Notes under the pieces: model-generated
The model's database searches: none
Seen by the model: only the letters and a program-made list of their open reading frames with translations
What the model was told of the DNA's origin: nothing
Made by a program: the position numbers and the translations under genes
In this document: positions 1 through 6,798 of the stretch, piece by piece
Layout of the letters: each line of letters starts with the position of its first letter
Numbering within the stretch: the stretch's first letter is position 1
NCBI GenBank assembly: GCA_040266995.1
Contig: JAWRHV010000029.1
Location: 1 to 7,051, forward strand
Origin: UBA4312 sp040266995
Lineage (GTDB): Bacteria > Bacillota_I > Bacilli_A > Erysipelotrichales > Erysipelotrichaceae
Direction of reading: 5' to 3'
DNA: 7,051 bases

Positions 1-32
1 ATATTCAAACTCTTTTCGTGTAAGGTATTAAT

Positions 33-986
33 ATGAATGAAATCGGCACAGTTAACGAAAATGCGAAGCAGACAAGAATTACGCTTCAACAAATTCAAAG
101 AGTCTTCACTACAAGTCTTCCTGTTACAATCGGTATTGTGATAGGAGCTTTTTTGCTGGTTATGGGCTTTGCGATGATAAAACCAAAGGTTTATCAAAGC
201 CAGGGACGTCTGTATTATTCTCTGACCGACGCAAATGGAGCGCCTGTTTCCGACCAGCAGGTCAAACGGTATCAAGACCTGATGGTGAATGCAGAGTATT
301 ACTTATTAAGTGATGCGCATGTAGAACCAATCGTGAAAGCCACCGGCTTATCCCGGGAAACGATTGAAAAGGACCTGGTGATGGAATTCGGTATTCACGA
401 GGATAATCCGTCGAACTACTTTTTGTTTTTTAAAGGAAAGGCGAACTCGCCAGAACAGGCCATGCAGCTGACAAAAGCGGCTATGGATACGTACAAAGCG
501 GATATCGAAAGAGAAACGGATGCATATTTGGAAATAGCCAATGAGCCGGTAGAGAATCCGGTTCCAGTGGCCCCCAACAAAAAGCTATTTGCGTTGATCG
601 GAGTGGTATTTGGTCTGTTTTGTGGCTTTTTATATCTCGTGATTCGTGTCTGCCTGGATCCGGGGCTGTATTCGGTGGAACAGGTGGAAGACTACCTGGA
701 TATTCCATGTCTGGATGGACAGGATCCGGATGTGCTTGAACAGATTCGATTCTTCTATACAGAGACAGAAAATCATAAGATTTCTACCAACGATCCAACA
801 CTGCAGGCAAAACTGGAGCATCATGGTTTTATGATAAAAGATATCCACACGATTGCATCCTGCCGGCAGGCAGATCTCATTGTTTATAGGATTCGGCCGA
901 ATGAGAACAAGCACAACATCCAGATGCAGATCAAGAAGCTTCGACAGAGTGTTCAAAAGCCGATTGTCGGTATTTTTATGAAATAG
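33..986 (+). CDS. Wzz/CpsC-like polysaccharide co-polymerase with a short degenerate kinase-like C-terminal domain
   Basis: Membrane protein of 317 residues, probably setting chain length in Wzy-dependent polysaccharide assembly. Seen: a short cytoplasmic N-terminus, a first membrane helix at about residues 31-49, an external domain of roughly 130 residues, a proline-rich stretch (172-181, EPVENPVPVAP), then a second helix at about 185-206 carrying spaced glycines. This two-helix layout with prolines before helix 2 is typical of the Wzz/PCP family. After helix 2 comes a cytoplasmic tail of about 110 residues. It starts like the linker of tyrosine-kinase co-polymerases (SVEQVEDYLDIPCLD, 214-228) and ends like the last strands of that kinase fold (ADLIVYRIRP at 280, PIVGIFMK at the end), but no Walker A motif is present. 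Simple CpsC proteins have a much shorter tail. The start at 33 has a weak TAAGG site 7 bases upstream. The flippase gene follows after 17 bp. The family call is good; the exact role is inferred. Confidence 0.8.
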   Translation: MNEIGTVNENAKQTRITLQQIQRVFTTSLPVTIGIVIGAFLLVMGFAMIKPKVYQSQGRLYYSLTDANGAPVSDQQVKRYQDLMVNAEYYLLSDAHVEPIVKATGLSRETIEKDLVMEFGIHEDNPSNYFLFFKGKANSPEQAMQLTKAAMDTYKADIERETDAYLEIANEPVENPVPVAPNKKLFALIGVVFGLFCGFLYLVIRVCLDPGLYSVEQVEDYLDIPCLDGQDPDVLEQIRFFYTETENHKISTNDPTLQAKLEHHGFMIKDIHTIASCRQADLIVYRIRPNENKHNIQMQIKKLRQSVQKPIVGIFMK

Positions 987-996
987 AAAAGGAGGG
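987..996 (+). promoter_or_regulatory. Strong Shine-Dalgarno site of the flippase gene
   Basis: AAAAGGAGGG lies 7 bases before the ATG at 1004, directly after the stop codon of the preceding gene. It is the best ribosome binding site in the window and fixes the flippase start. The other operon genes rely on weaker sites or on translational coupling. Confidence 0.85.
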
Positions 997-1003
997 AAAC
1001 AAG

Positions 1004-2479
1004 ATGGCACAGCAGAAATCAATCAAAAAGAATTTTGTGATGAATGTTGTATTGACCATGTCATCCTTCATTTTCCCGTTAATTACATTTCCTTATGTCT
1101 CCACGATCCTGACACCGGCCCGTTATGGTACGGTCACCTTTGCGACCTCTATCATCTCTTATTTTAACTTGTTTGCCCAGCTTGGCATTCCGACTTACGG
1201 GATCCGTGCGGTGGCACAGGTACGGGACGATAAGGAAGAGCTGACCAGAGTGACCCATGAGCTGGTCTTTATGAATTTTGTGATCGGGGTTTTATCCTAT
1301 ATTGTTTTCTTTATACTGTTATTCACAGTTCCGCGTTTAGCGGACGAAAAACCATTATTTATCATAACAAGTTCCATGATCTTGTTTAACTGTATTGGTA
1401 TGGAATGGTTGTATAAAGGATTGGAACAATATACATATATCACGGTTCGTTCCATTTTATTTAAATTCATTGCCCTGATCATGATGTTTGTCTTGATCCA
1501 TGCCAAAAGTGACTATGTCATCTATGGGGGGATATCCATCTTTGCTGCCAGTGCATCCAATGTCTTGAATTTTATCAATGCCCATCGGTACATCCGGTTT
1601 CGTCCGATCGGACATTATAATTTGAAACGGCATCTTCAGCCGGTCATGATCTTTTTTGCGATGTCCTGTGCGACGACGATTTATCTGCATCTGGATACGA
1701 TCATGTTAGGATTCATGAAGACAGATACAGATGTCGGATACTACAATGCAGCGGTTCGTATCAAGACCATTTTAACAAGTGTTGTCACCTCATTGGGAGC
1801 TGTGCTTTTACCGAGAGCTTCGTATTATGTGAACCAGGGAAAAAAGAGCCAGTTTCTGATGATTACCAAAAAGGCATTGAACTTTGTATGGATCGTCGCA
1901 TTACCTTTGACAGTCTATTTTATCCTGTATGCAAAGGAAGGCATCTATTTCCTGTCCAGCAGGGATTTCACTGGCTCCATTGAACCGATGCAGATCATTA
2001 TGCCGACGATCCTGTTTATCGGCTTAACCAATATTATGGGCATTCAGATCCTGGTGCCGATCGGAAAAGAGAAATATGTACTCTATTCCGAAGTTGCCGG
2101 GGCCGTGGTGGACTTTATCATTAACCTGGTATTGATTCCCCAGATGGCATCCAGCGGAGCAGCTATCGGTACACTGGCTGCGGAAGCTGTGGTATGGATC
2201 GTTCAATATTATTACACAAAAGATATCGTCAAAGACGTATATAAGCAGATCCGATATCTTCCGATCCTGCTGGGAATCGGAATCGGATCGTTGTTATCAT
2301 TATTCACAAAGAATCTGCATGTGATCGACAGTTTACGCTGGAACAGTTTTATTGTCATTTGTATCTCCGGTGTAATCTTCTTTGGGGCCTACGGTATAAC
2401 GTTACTGGCTGCCAAGGAGCCGTTGGTCCTTGAAATGAAAGATATGGTATTCAGAAAGCTGAGGTTAAAAAAAGGATGA
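1004..2479 (+). CDS. wzx: Wzx-type polysaccharide flippase (RfbX/MOP superfamily)
   Basis: Membrane transporter of 491 residues, expected to flip undecaprenyl-diphosphate-linked repeat units across the cytoplasmic membrane. The sequence shows about 14 hydrophobic segments (roughly 11-33, 44-62, 88-108, 117-137, 148-166, 170-190, 213-235, 252-270, 291-310, 330-350, 358-378, 384-404, 417-434, 445-467). Family signatures are visible: an N-terminal KNF...FPLITFPYVSTILTPARYGTV-like block, a GIPTYGIRAVA segment near 61-71, and DTIMLGFMKTDTDVGYYNAA at 231-250, matching the usual 'D..ML......VG.Y.AA' block of RfbX proteins. Length is normal for the family. The start is supported by the strong site at 987-996. 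The stop overlaps the glf start (ATGA), so the two genes are probably translationally coupled. Substrate specificity cannot be read from sequence; the neighbouring glf suggests a galactofuranose-containing unit. Confidence 0.93.
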   Translation: MAQQKSIKKNFVMNVVLTMSSFIFPLITFPYVSTILTPARYGTVTFATSIISYFNLFAQLGIPTYGIRAVAQVRDDKEELTRVTHELVFMNFVIGVLSYIVFFILLFTVPRLADEKPLFIITSSMILFNCIGMEWLYKGLEQYTYITVRSILFKFIALIMMFVLIHAKSDYVIYGGISIFAASASNVLNFINAHRYIRFRPIGHYNLKRHLQPVMIFFAMSCATTIYLHLDTIMLGFMKTDTDVGYYNAAVRIKTILTSVVTSLGAVLLPRASYYVNQGKKSQFLMITKKALNFVWIVALPLTVYFILYAKEGIYFLSSRDFTGSIEPMQIIMPTILFIGLTNIMGIQILVPIGKEKYVLYSEVAGAVVDFIINLVLIPQMASSGAAIGTLAAEAVVWIVQYYYTKDIVKDVYKQIRYLPILLGIGIGSLLSLFTKNLHVIDSLRWNSFIVICISGVIFFGAYGITLLAAKEPLVLEMKDMVFRKLRLKKG

Positions 2480-3594
2480 AAGAATTTGATTATTTAGTTG
2501 TTGGAACCGGTTTATTCGGTTCTGTCTTTGCACAACAGGCTAAACAAAAAGGCAAGAAAGTGCTGATGGTAGACCGCCGGCCGAATATTGCCGGTAATGT
2601 GTATACCGAAGAGCGCTATGGTATCCATTTCCATAAATACGGAGCTCATATTTTTCATACCAACAATAAAGAGGTATGGGAATATGTGAATCATTTTGCG
2701 GAATTCAACCGCTTTACCAACAGTCCGGTGGCCAACTATAAAGGTGAAATCTACTCCATGCCATTCAACATGTACACCTTTAATAAAATGTGGGGTGTCG
2801 TAACACCGGAACAGGCACAGGCTAAAATCGATGAACAAAGAAAAGAGATTACCGGCGAACCGAAAAACCTGGAAGAGCAGGCAATCTCTCTGGTGGGACG
2901 TGACATCTATGAAAAACTGGTCAAAGGATATACAGAAAAGCAGTGGGGAAGAGATTGTAAAGACCTGCCGGCCTTTATCATCAAACGATTACCGGTCCGT
3001 TTGACTTACGACAACAATTACTTTAACGCACTGTACCAGGGAATCCCGATGGGAGGATACACCAGGATGGTCGAGAATATGATTGATGGAATTGAGGTCA
3101 TTCTGAATACGGATTATCTGAAACAGAAAGACGAACTCGATGCCAGAGCAGAGAAAGTCATCTATACAGGGGCTATCGATGAATACTTCGGCTATCAGTT
3201 AGGATATCTGCAGTATAGAAGTGTAGAGTTTGAAAACGAAGTGCTGGATATTCCGAATTTCCAGGGGAATGCCGCTGTCAACTACACAGACCGGGAAACA
3301 CCGTGGACTCGAATCATCGAGCATAAATGGTTTGAATTCGGAAAAGACAAAGATGGAAACGAGATTCCGAAGACGATCATTTCCAAAGAATACAGCCGCG
3401 AATGGAAAGAAGGCGATGAGCCTTACTATCCGGTCAATGATGAAAGAAATACAGCTTTATATGCCAAGTATAAAGAATTAGCAGAGCAAGAGTCCCATGT
3501 TCTATTTGGAGGACGATTGGGCGAGTACAAGTATTATGATATGGATGCAGTGATTGCATCCGCACTGACATTCAGTAAAAAAGAATTGGGATAA
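2476..3594 (+). CDS. glf: UDP-galactopyranose mutase
   Basis: Cytoplasmic flavoenzyme of 372 residues interconverting UDP-galactopyranose and UDP-galactofuranose, the donor for Galf residues in surface glycans. Seen: N-terminal FAD-binding strand with the dinucleotide motif G10-T-G12-L-F-G15, an acidic residue closing the second strand (MVDRR at 31-35), and the HKYGAHIFHT block at 53-62. Also present are GYTEKQWG at 151-158, including the family tryptophan, the PVRLTYDNNYF block with Arg175, TPWTRIIEHK with Arg279, and the C-terminal GRLGEYKYYDMDAV block at 346-359. Arg175 and Arg279 sit where the family keeps its two essential active-site arginines, so the enzyme looks intact. Length is normal. 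The start codon overlaps the wzx stop (ATGA); a GAGG lies 11 bases upstream, so re-initiation after wzx is likely. The next gene starts 4 bp after the stop. Confidence 0.97.
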   Translation: MKEFDYLVVGTGLFGSVFAQQAKQKGKKVLMVDRRPNIAGNVYTEERYGIHFHKYGAHIFHTNNKEVWEYVNHFAEFNRFTNSPVANYKGEIYSMPFNMYTFNKMWGVVTPEQAQAKIDEQRKEITGEPKNLEEQAISLVGRDIYEKLVKGYTEKQWGRDCKDLPAFIIKRLPVRLTYDNNYFNALYQGIPMGGYTRMVENMIDGIEVILNTDYLKQKDELDARAEKVIYTGAIDEYFGYQLGYLQYRSVEFENEVLDIPNFQGNAAVNYTDRETPWTRIIEHKWFEFGKDKDGNEIPKTIISKEYSREWKEGDEPYYPVNDERNTALYAKYKELAEQESHVLFGGRLGEYKYYDMDAVIASALTFSKKELG

Positions 3595-3598
3595 AATA

Positions 3599-4843
3599 AT
3601 GCATAACAGATTGGTAAAAGGAATACAGTTGGAACGATTATCCATTTTGGATCTATGGTTTTTCATACCCTACGCATTGTGGTTATTGGTTACCACAATG
3701 AGTACGACCTTTTACTATGTCTACTATTCGATGTATTACCATCAAATATTGATATTTTGCGCCGTTCTTTTATTGCTCAGAGAAGTCTACTTTTTGATTC
3801 ACGCCCAAGTAAAAGATCTGCAGCTGGCTGCGATTGCTTTGGTTTTGATGTGGATCGTCTCCGGTATTCAGAACTATACCGTGATGACTTTGTTGTTTGT
3901 GATATTCTGCATGCGCAATACGGACTATCACAAGGTAGCCAAAATAACCGCGTTGATCATCGGTGGCTGCTTCTTATTGACGGTAGGCAGTGCCAAGCTG
4001 GGAATCATACAAGATTTTTTTGAGCCGGGACGAAACCGACATTATCTCGGCTTCCGGTATTCATTATTCGGGCCGACTTTATACTTTAACTTAGTAGCTC
4101 TGATTCTGTATCTACGAAAGCGTAAGGTGCACTGGATCACGCTGGCTTTCCTTCTATGTCTGGACGTCCTGTTATATCATTGGACGGATTCCCGGCTGAC
4201 ATTTGGATTTACGGCCTTGTTGATTCTGGTTGCCTGTCTGTACAAGGTGAAGATTGAATGGTTTGCATCAAAGGATGTATGGTATAACCTGGCTATCGCT
4301 TCGCTGTTTGTATGTATGGCCGGCAGTATTGGTATCACATTGCTCTACAATCCGGATAACAGCTTTCTGGAAAGCTTGAATCGTGTTTTAGAAAAACGGT
4401 TGTTGTATGGTCAACAATCGTTTCACAAATACGGAATTTCTTTATTTGCCCAGAATATTGAGTTTATAGGACATGGACTGAATACAGAAGGGCAGGCATC
4501 TTTGAAGGAATTTCTGTATGTCGATAATTTTTATCTTCATTATTTTCAGGTATATGGCATTGTTTTCGGCAGTATATGCACGATCCTTCTGACTAGATTG
4601 TTGCAGACCTGCAAAAAGAAAAAAGATATTTGGTTAGCCACTATCTTATCCTTCTTTATCCTGCACGGGATGTTGGATGATCTGATGCTGCCAATCCACT
4701 ACAATGCATTTTTCCTGTTATGTATCTATACATTGCCCAATCAAAGAGAATTAGACAACAAGAAAAAAGCGGTTTTGATTGGAATCTATATAGGAATGTT
4801 TCTATTATATGGACAATATATATTAACATTAAATGTCACTTAA
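3599..4843 (+). CDS. Wzy-like polysaccharide polymerase (O-antigen polymerase/ligase type), first of two paralogs
   Basis: Polytopic membrane protein of 414 residues with about 11-12 hydrophobic segments and a larger hydrophilic loop at roughly 251-305, the usual shape of Wzy polymerases and O-antigen ligases. Seen: RHYLGFRYSLFGP at 147-159, resembling the 'R.SLGF.HPN' block of many Gram-positive Wzy proteins, YVDNFYLHYFQVYG at 307-320, resembling their 'DN.Y' block, and a C-terminal LHGMLDDLMLPIHYNAFF at 355-372. These blocks, together with DLWFFIPY (18-25) and CMRNTDY (104-110), recur in the next gene, so the two are paralogs. The expected role is joining flipped repeat units on the outer face of the membrane. 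It starts 4 bp after glf with only a weak GGGA site, so coupling to glf is likely. Wzy proteins diverge strongly, so the call rests on topology, the motifs and the operon. A ligase-type role for one paralog is an alternative. Confidence 0.78.
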   Translation: MHNRLVKGIQLERLSILDLWFFIPYALWLLVTTMSTTFYYVYYSMYYHQILIFCAVLLLLREVYFLIHAQVKDLQLAAIALVLMWIVSGIQNYTVMTLLFVIFCMRNTDYHKVAKITALIIGGCFLLTVGSAKLGIIQDFFEPGRNRHYLGFRYSLFGPTLYFNLVALILYLRKRKVHWITLAFLLCLDVLLYHWTDSRLTFGFTALLILVACLYKVKIEWFASKDVWYNLAIASLFVCMAGSIGITLLYNPDNSFLESLNRVLEKRLLYGQQSFHKYGISLFAQNIEFIGHGLNTEGQASLKEFLYVDNFYLHYFQVYGIVFGSICTILLTRLLQTCKKKKDIWLATILSFFILHGMLDDLMLPIHYNAFFLLCIYTLPNQRELDNKKKAVLIGIYIGMFLLYGQYILTLNVT

Positions 4844-4847
4844 GGAG
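4842..4847 (+). promoter_or_regulatory. Shine-Dalgarno site deciding the start of the second Wzy-like gene
   Basis: AAGGAG overlaps the stop codon of the first paralog and lies 6 bases before ATG 4854. An earlier in-frame ATG at 4833 would place this site inside the coding sequence and has no site of its own. Position 4854 is therefore the better start, giving 419 rather than 426 residues. The shorter N-terminus also aligns better with the first paralog. Confidence 0.75.
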
Positions 4848-4853
4848 TATGGT

Positions 4854-6113
4854 ATGAAAGAAATTGGAAAAAAGACCTATTCAATCATTATGGATCTATG
4901 GTTTTTCATACCCTATACTATTTGGTTATGGTATCAGGCATTATCTATTACGTTTTTCTGGGTTGAATTCAGAGGAGAGAAGTTTGATCACATCATCCTG
5001 TACTGTGTACTGGCTTTGGTCATTCGAGAGCTCTTTTTACTAAAGGATGTCTCAAAGAAAGAAGTAATTGGGGCTTTATGTATCTTATGGATGATCATTA
5101 TTCTATCTCCATTTCCAGACAGATATTCCTATCTTTCTTTATTGATTGTGATTTACTGTATGCGAAATACTGACTACAAAAAAGTTCTGGCTGTAACGGG
5201 CTTCGTGGTAGCTGGTGTCCTGTTATATACGTTCTTTTCTGCTTATACCGGGCGAATAGTAAATTATTCTTCAACACGTGGCAACAATCTAAGCTCACTA
5301 CGTTATTATCTTGGATTTAGATATGTTTTGTTTGGACCAGCTATGTTTTTTAATTTAGTAGCTATATATGTTTATTTGAGAAATAAAAAGATCCATCTTA
5401 TAGAAATAGCGATATTTTTAATACTGGATATTATTTTATGGCACTTCACAAATGCTCGTTTATCCTGTTTTTTTGTTGCTTTGCTACTTTTATTTGACAT
5501 TATTATTAAATACACAAATTTTGAAAAGCAAAACTGGCCATATTATTTAATGATGCTGTCTTTTATAGCATGTTCTGTTATTACTGTGTGGGCAGTATTG
5601 AATTATGACGGAACGATTGAAATATGGAATAAAATGAACCAGGTTTTGGGTATGCGAATTTCTTTAGCACAAAACTCGTATAATCAATATGGAATACATT
5701 GGTTGGGACAAGACATTAATATGGTAGGTTTTGGATTAAATGCCTGGGGTCAACAATCAAATGAGGCTTATACATATGTTGATAATTTTTATATGCATTA
5801 CGGCCAATTATATGGACTCATATTCATGAGCATCATGGGAATCGGAGTTATGCTCTCCAGTCTCAAAAGTAAAGACAGGAAAGATATTTATTTACCTGTC
5901 ATCCTCAGTTTATTTTGTTTTCATGGACTAATTGATGACTTGCTGTTGCCGTTGTATTACAATGCCTTCTTCTGTAGTGCAATCTATTTATGTAAAGGAA
6001 AAAAAGAGGAAAAAGAATCGACAAGGTGGATTCTTCGCGTCTTATTGATTATTATCACCGCATTGATGATGAATTATTTATATGGAGCATATATACTTTT
6101 AGGCAACCTGTAG
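4854..6113 (+). CDS. Wzy-like polysaccharide polymerase (O-antigen polymerase/ligase type), second of two paralogs
   Basis: Polytopic membrane protein of 419 residues, paralogous to the preceding gene along its whole length. Shared blocks, numbered from this start: DLWFFIPY 14-21, CMRNTDY 102-108, RYYLGFRYVLFGP 150-162, YVDNFYMHYGQLYG 308-321 and FHGLIDDLLLPLYYNAFF 356-373. It has about 11-12 hydrophobic segments and a hydrophilic loop around 251-307. A longer form from ATG 4833 is possible but less likely because of the ribosome binding site at 4842-4847. Between shared blocks the two proteins differ widely, so this is not a recent simple duplication. DNA composition is uneven: the centre (5341-5520) is about 23% GC by hand count, against about 44% in the aligned part of the first paralog. 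The expected role is polymerising a repeat unit, or a related linkage or ligation step. No terminator is seen right after the stop. Confidence 0.76.
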   Translation: MKEIGKKTYSIIMDLWFFIPYTIWLWYQALSITFFWVEFRGEKFDHIILYCVLALVIRELFLLKDVSKKEVIGALCILWMIIILSPFPDRYSYLSLLIVIYCMRNTDYKKVLAVTGFVVAGVLLYTFFSAYTGRIVNYSSTRGNNLSSLRYYLGFRYVLFGPAMFFNLVAIYVYLRNKKIHLIEIAIFLILDIILWHFTNARLSCFFVALLLLFDIIIKYTNFEKQNWPYYLMMLSFIACSVITVWAVLNYDGTIEIWNKMNQVLGMRISLAQNSYNQYGIHWLGQDINMVGFGLNAWGQQSNEAYTYVDNFYMHYGQLYGLIFMSIMGIGVMLSSLKSKDRKDIYLPVILSLFCFHGLIDDLLLPLYYNAFFCSAIYLCKGKKEEKESTRWILRVLLIIITALMMNYLYGAYILLGNL

Positions 6114-6143
6114 ATCCGACATATTGGGAGAAAACAAAACGAG

Positions 6144-6173
6144 TTGACACAAATAAGAGGGATAAGATATAAT
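6144..6173 (+). promoter_or_regulatory. SigA-type promoter of the antiterminator gene
   Basis: A perfect -35 (TTGACA, 6144-6149) and a perfect -10 (TATAAT, 6168-6173) are separated by 18 bases. Transcription would start near 6180 and give a leader of about 75 nt before the ATG at 6255. The antiterminator gene can therefore be transcribed independently of the polysaccharide operon, although read-through from upstream is also possible because no terminator is seen in 6114-6143. Confidence 0.85.
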
Positions 6174-6227
6174 TTTTGTGCTCTGAATGAATATACAAAA
6201 AGTTGACTAAATATAGAGCAAAAAAAT
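6172..6227 (+). repeat. Imperfect inverted repeat at the promoter and leader of the antiterminator gene
   Basis: The arm 6172-6184 (ATTTTTGTGCTCT) is complementary to 6215-6227 (AGAGCAAAAAAAT), with 12 of 13 positions paired around a 30-nt loop. The GCTCT/AGAGC core (6180-6184, 6215-6219) would fall at the very 5' end of the transcript if initiation is near 6180, while the outer AT pairs overlap the -10 box. It could be a 5'-end RNA hairpin or a DNA operator, or be partly due to AT-richness. No U-tract follows, so it is not a + strand intrinsic terminator. Confidence 0.4.
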
Positions 6228-6254
6228 CTTTAGGATTTTATAAAGTTATTTCCA

Positions 6255-6776
6255 ATGCAGAATGATAAGAACTGGTACGTATTGCGTACCGAGGCAAAAA
6301 AAGAAGATATTCTAATGAAAGTTCTGGAAAAAAACAATATTTCCGGAGTTTTTAGTCCGAAATTTGAGTACTATCGCAGAGATGATGGACAGATACATAT
6401 TAAACCATTGTTTCCGGGATATGTGCTTATTAAAACGGAAATGGACGCTTCACTTTTTACAAAAAAGATTAAAGATATACAATTCTATTCTGTATATTTT
6501 CAAGAGCTAAAGTATGAAGGCAATCTCTCTTCTTTGACAGCTGAAGAAATAACGATGTTAGACAGATTGTTAGATAAGGATCATATCTTAAGAATGTCTT
6601 ACGGTACGATCATTAATCATCGATTGATGATTACACATGGTCCGCTCAAAGGCTATGATCCCTATGTGATCAAAGTGGATCGTCATAATCGGCTGGTTAC
6701 ACTGAATCTCTATTTCCTAAATCAGAGATGGGTTGTTGGGATGACGGTCCTGGACAAAATGCAAAATGATAAATAG
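6255..6776 (+). CDS. loaP: NusG-family specialised transcription antiterminator, LoaP type
   Basis: Cytoplasmic protein of 173 residues with the two-domain NusG layout. The N-terminal NGN domain opens with NWYVLRTEAKKEDIL (6-20) and contains the family block KPLFPGYVLIKTEM (50-63). After a linker of about 40 residues, a C-terminal KOW domain starts at HRLMITHGPLKGYDPYVIKV (122-141) and ends at VVGMTVLDK. The length matches NusG paralogs, and the position next to a polysaccharide operon points to a specialised paralog rather than housekeeping NusG, which normally sits beside secE and ribosomal protein genes. LoaP proteins bind RNA polymerase and an RNA hairpin in the leader of a long biosynthetic operon and suppress termination; here that role is inferred. 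The start at 6255 places WYV six residues in, as usual, but only a weak AAAG serves as ribosome binding site, so expression may be low. A consensus promoter lies upstream and a long hairpin with a U-tract downstream. Confidence 0.87.
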   Translation: MQNDKNWYVLRTEAKKEDILMKVLEKNNISGVFSPKFEYYRRDDGQIHIKPLFPGYVLIKTEMDASLFTKKIKDIQFYSVYFQELKYEGNLSSLTAEEITMLDRLLDKDHILRMSYGTIINHRLMITHGPLKGYDPYVIKVDRHNRLVTLNLYFLNQRWVVGMTVLDKMQNDK

Positions 6777-6798
6777 CTGGTTTACCGCATTTATTGAT

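Noticed and set aside
1..32. End of an upstream gene, for example a frame ending at TAA 21-23
   Set aside because: All three forward frames are open until 23-36 in so short a stretch, so which one is real cannot be decided.
630..1022. Minus-strand open frame of 130 codons across the end of the co-polymerase gene
   Set aside because: It lies antisense to well-supported coding sequence and crosses a gene boundary. It shows no recognisable domain and has no ribosome binding site that stands out.
2512..2838. Minus-strand open frame of 108 codons inside glf
   Set aside because: It is fully antisense to the conserved FAD-binding part of glf, whose protein motifs explain the sequence.
3655..4023. 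Plus-strand 122-codon frame inside the first polymerase gene
   Set aside because: It is an out-of-frame shadow of a gene with family motifs in its own frame.
4833..4853. Upstream ATG extension of the second polymerase gene
   Set aside because: The extra seven codons overlap the previous gene and contain the ribosome binding site that serves ATG 4854.
6203..6242. Second promoter using TTGACT at 6203-6208
   Set aside because: No acceptable -10 box lies 16-19 bases downstream; the nearest TA-rich box is about 28 bases away.
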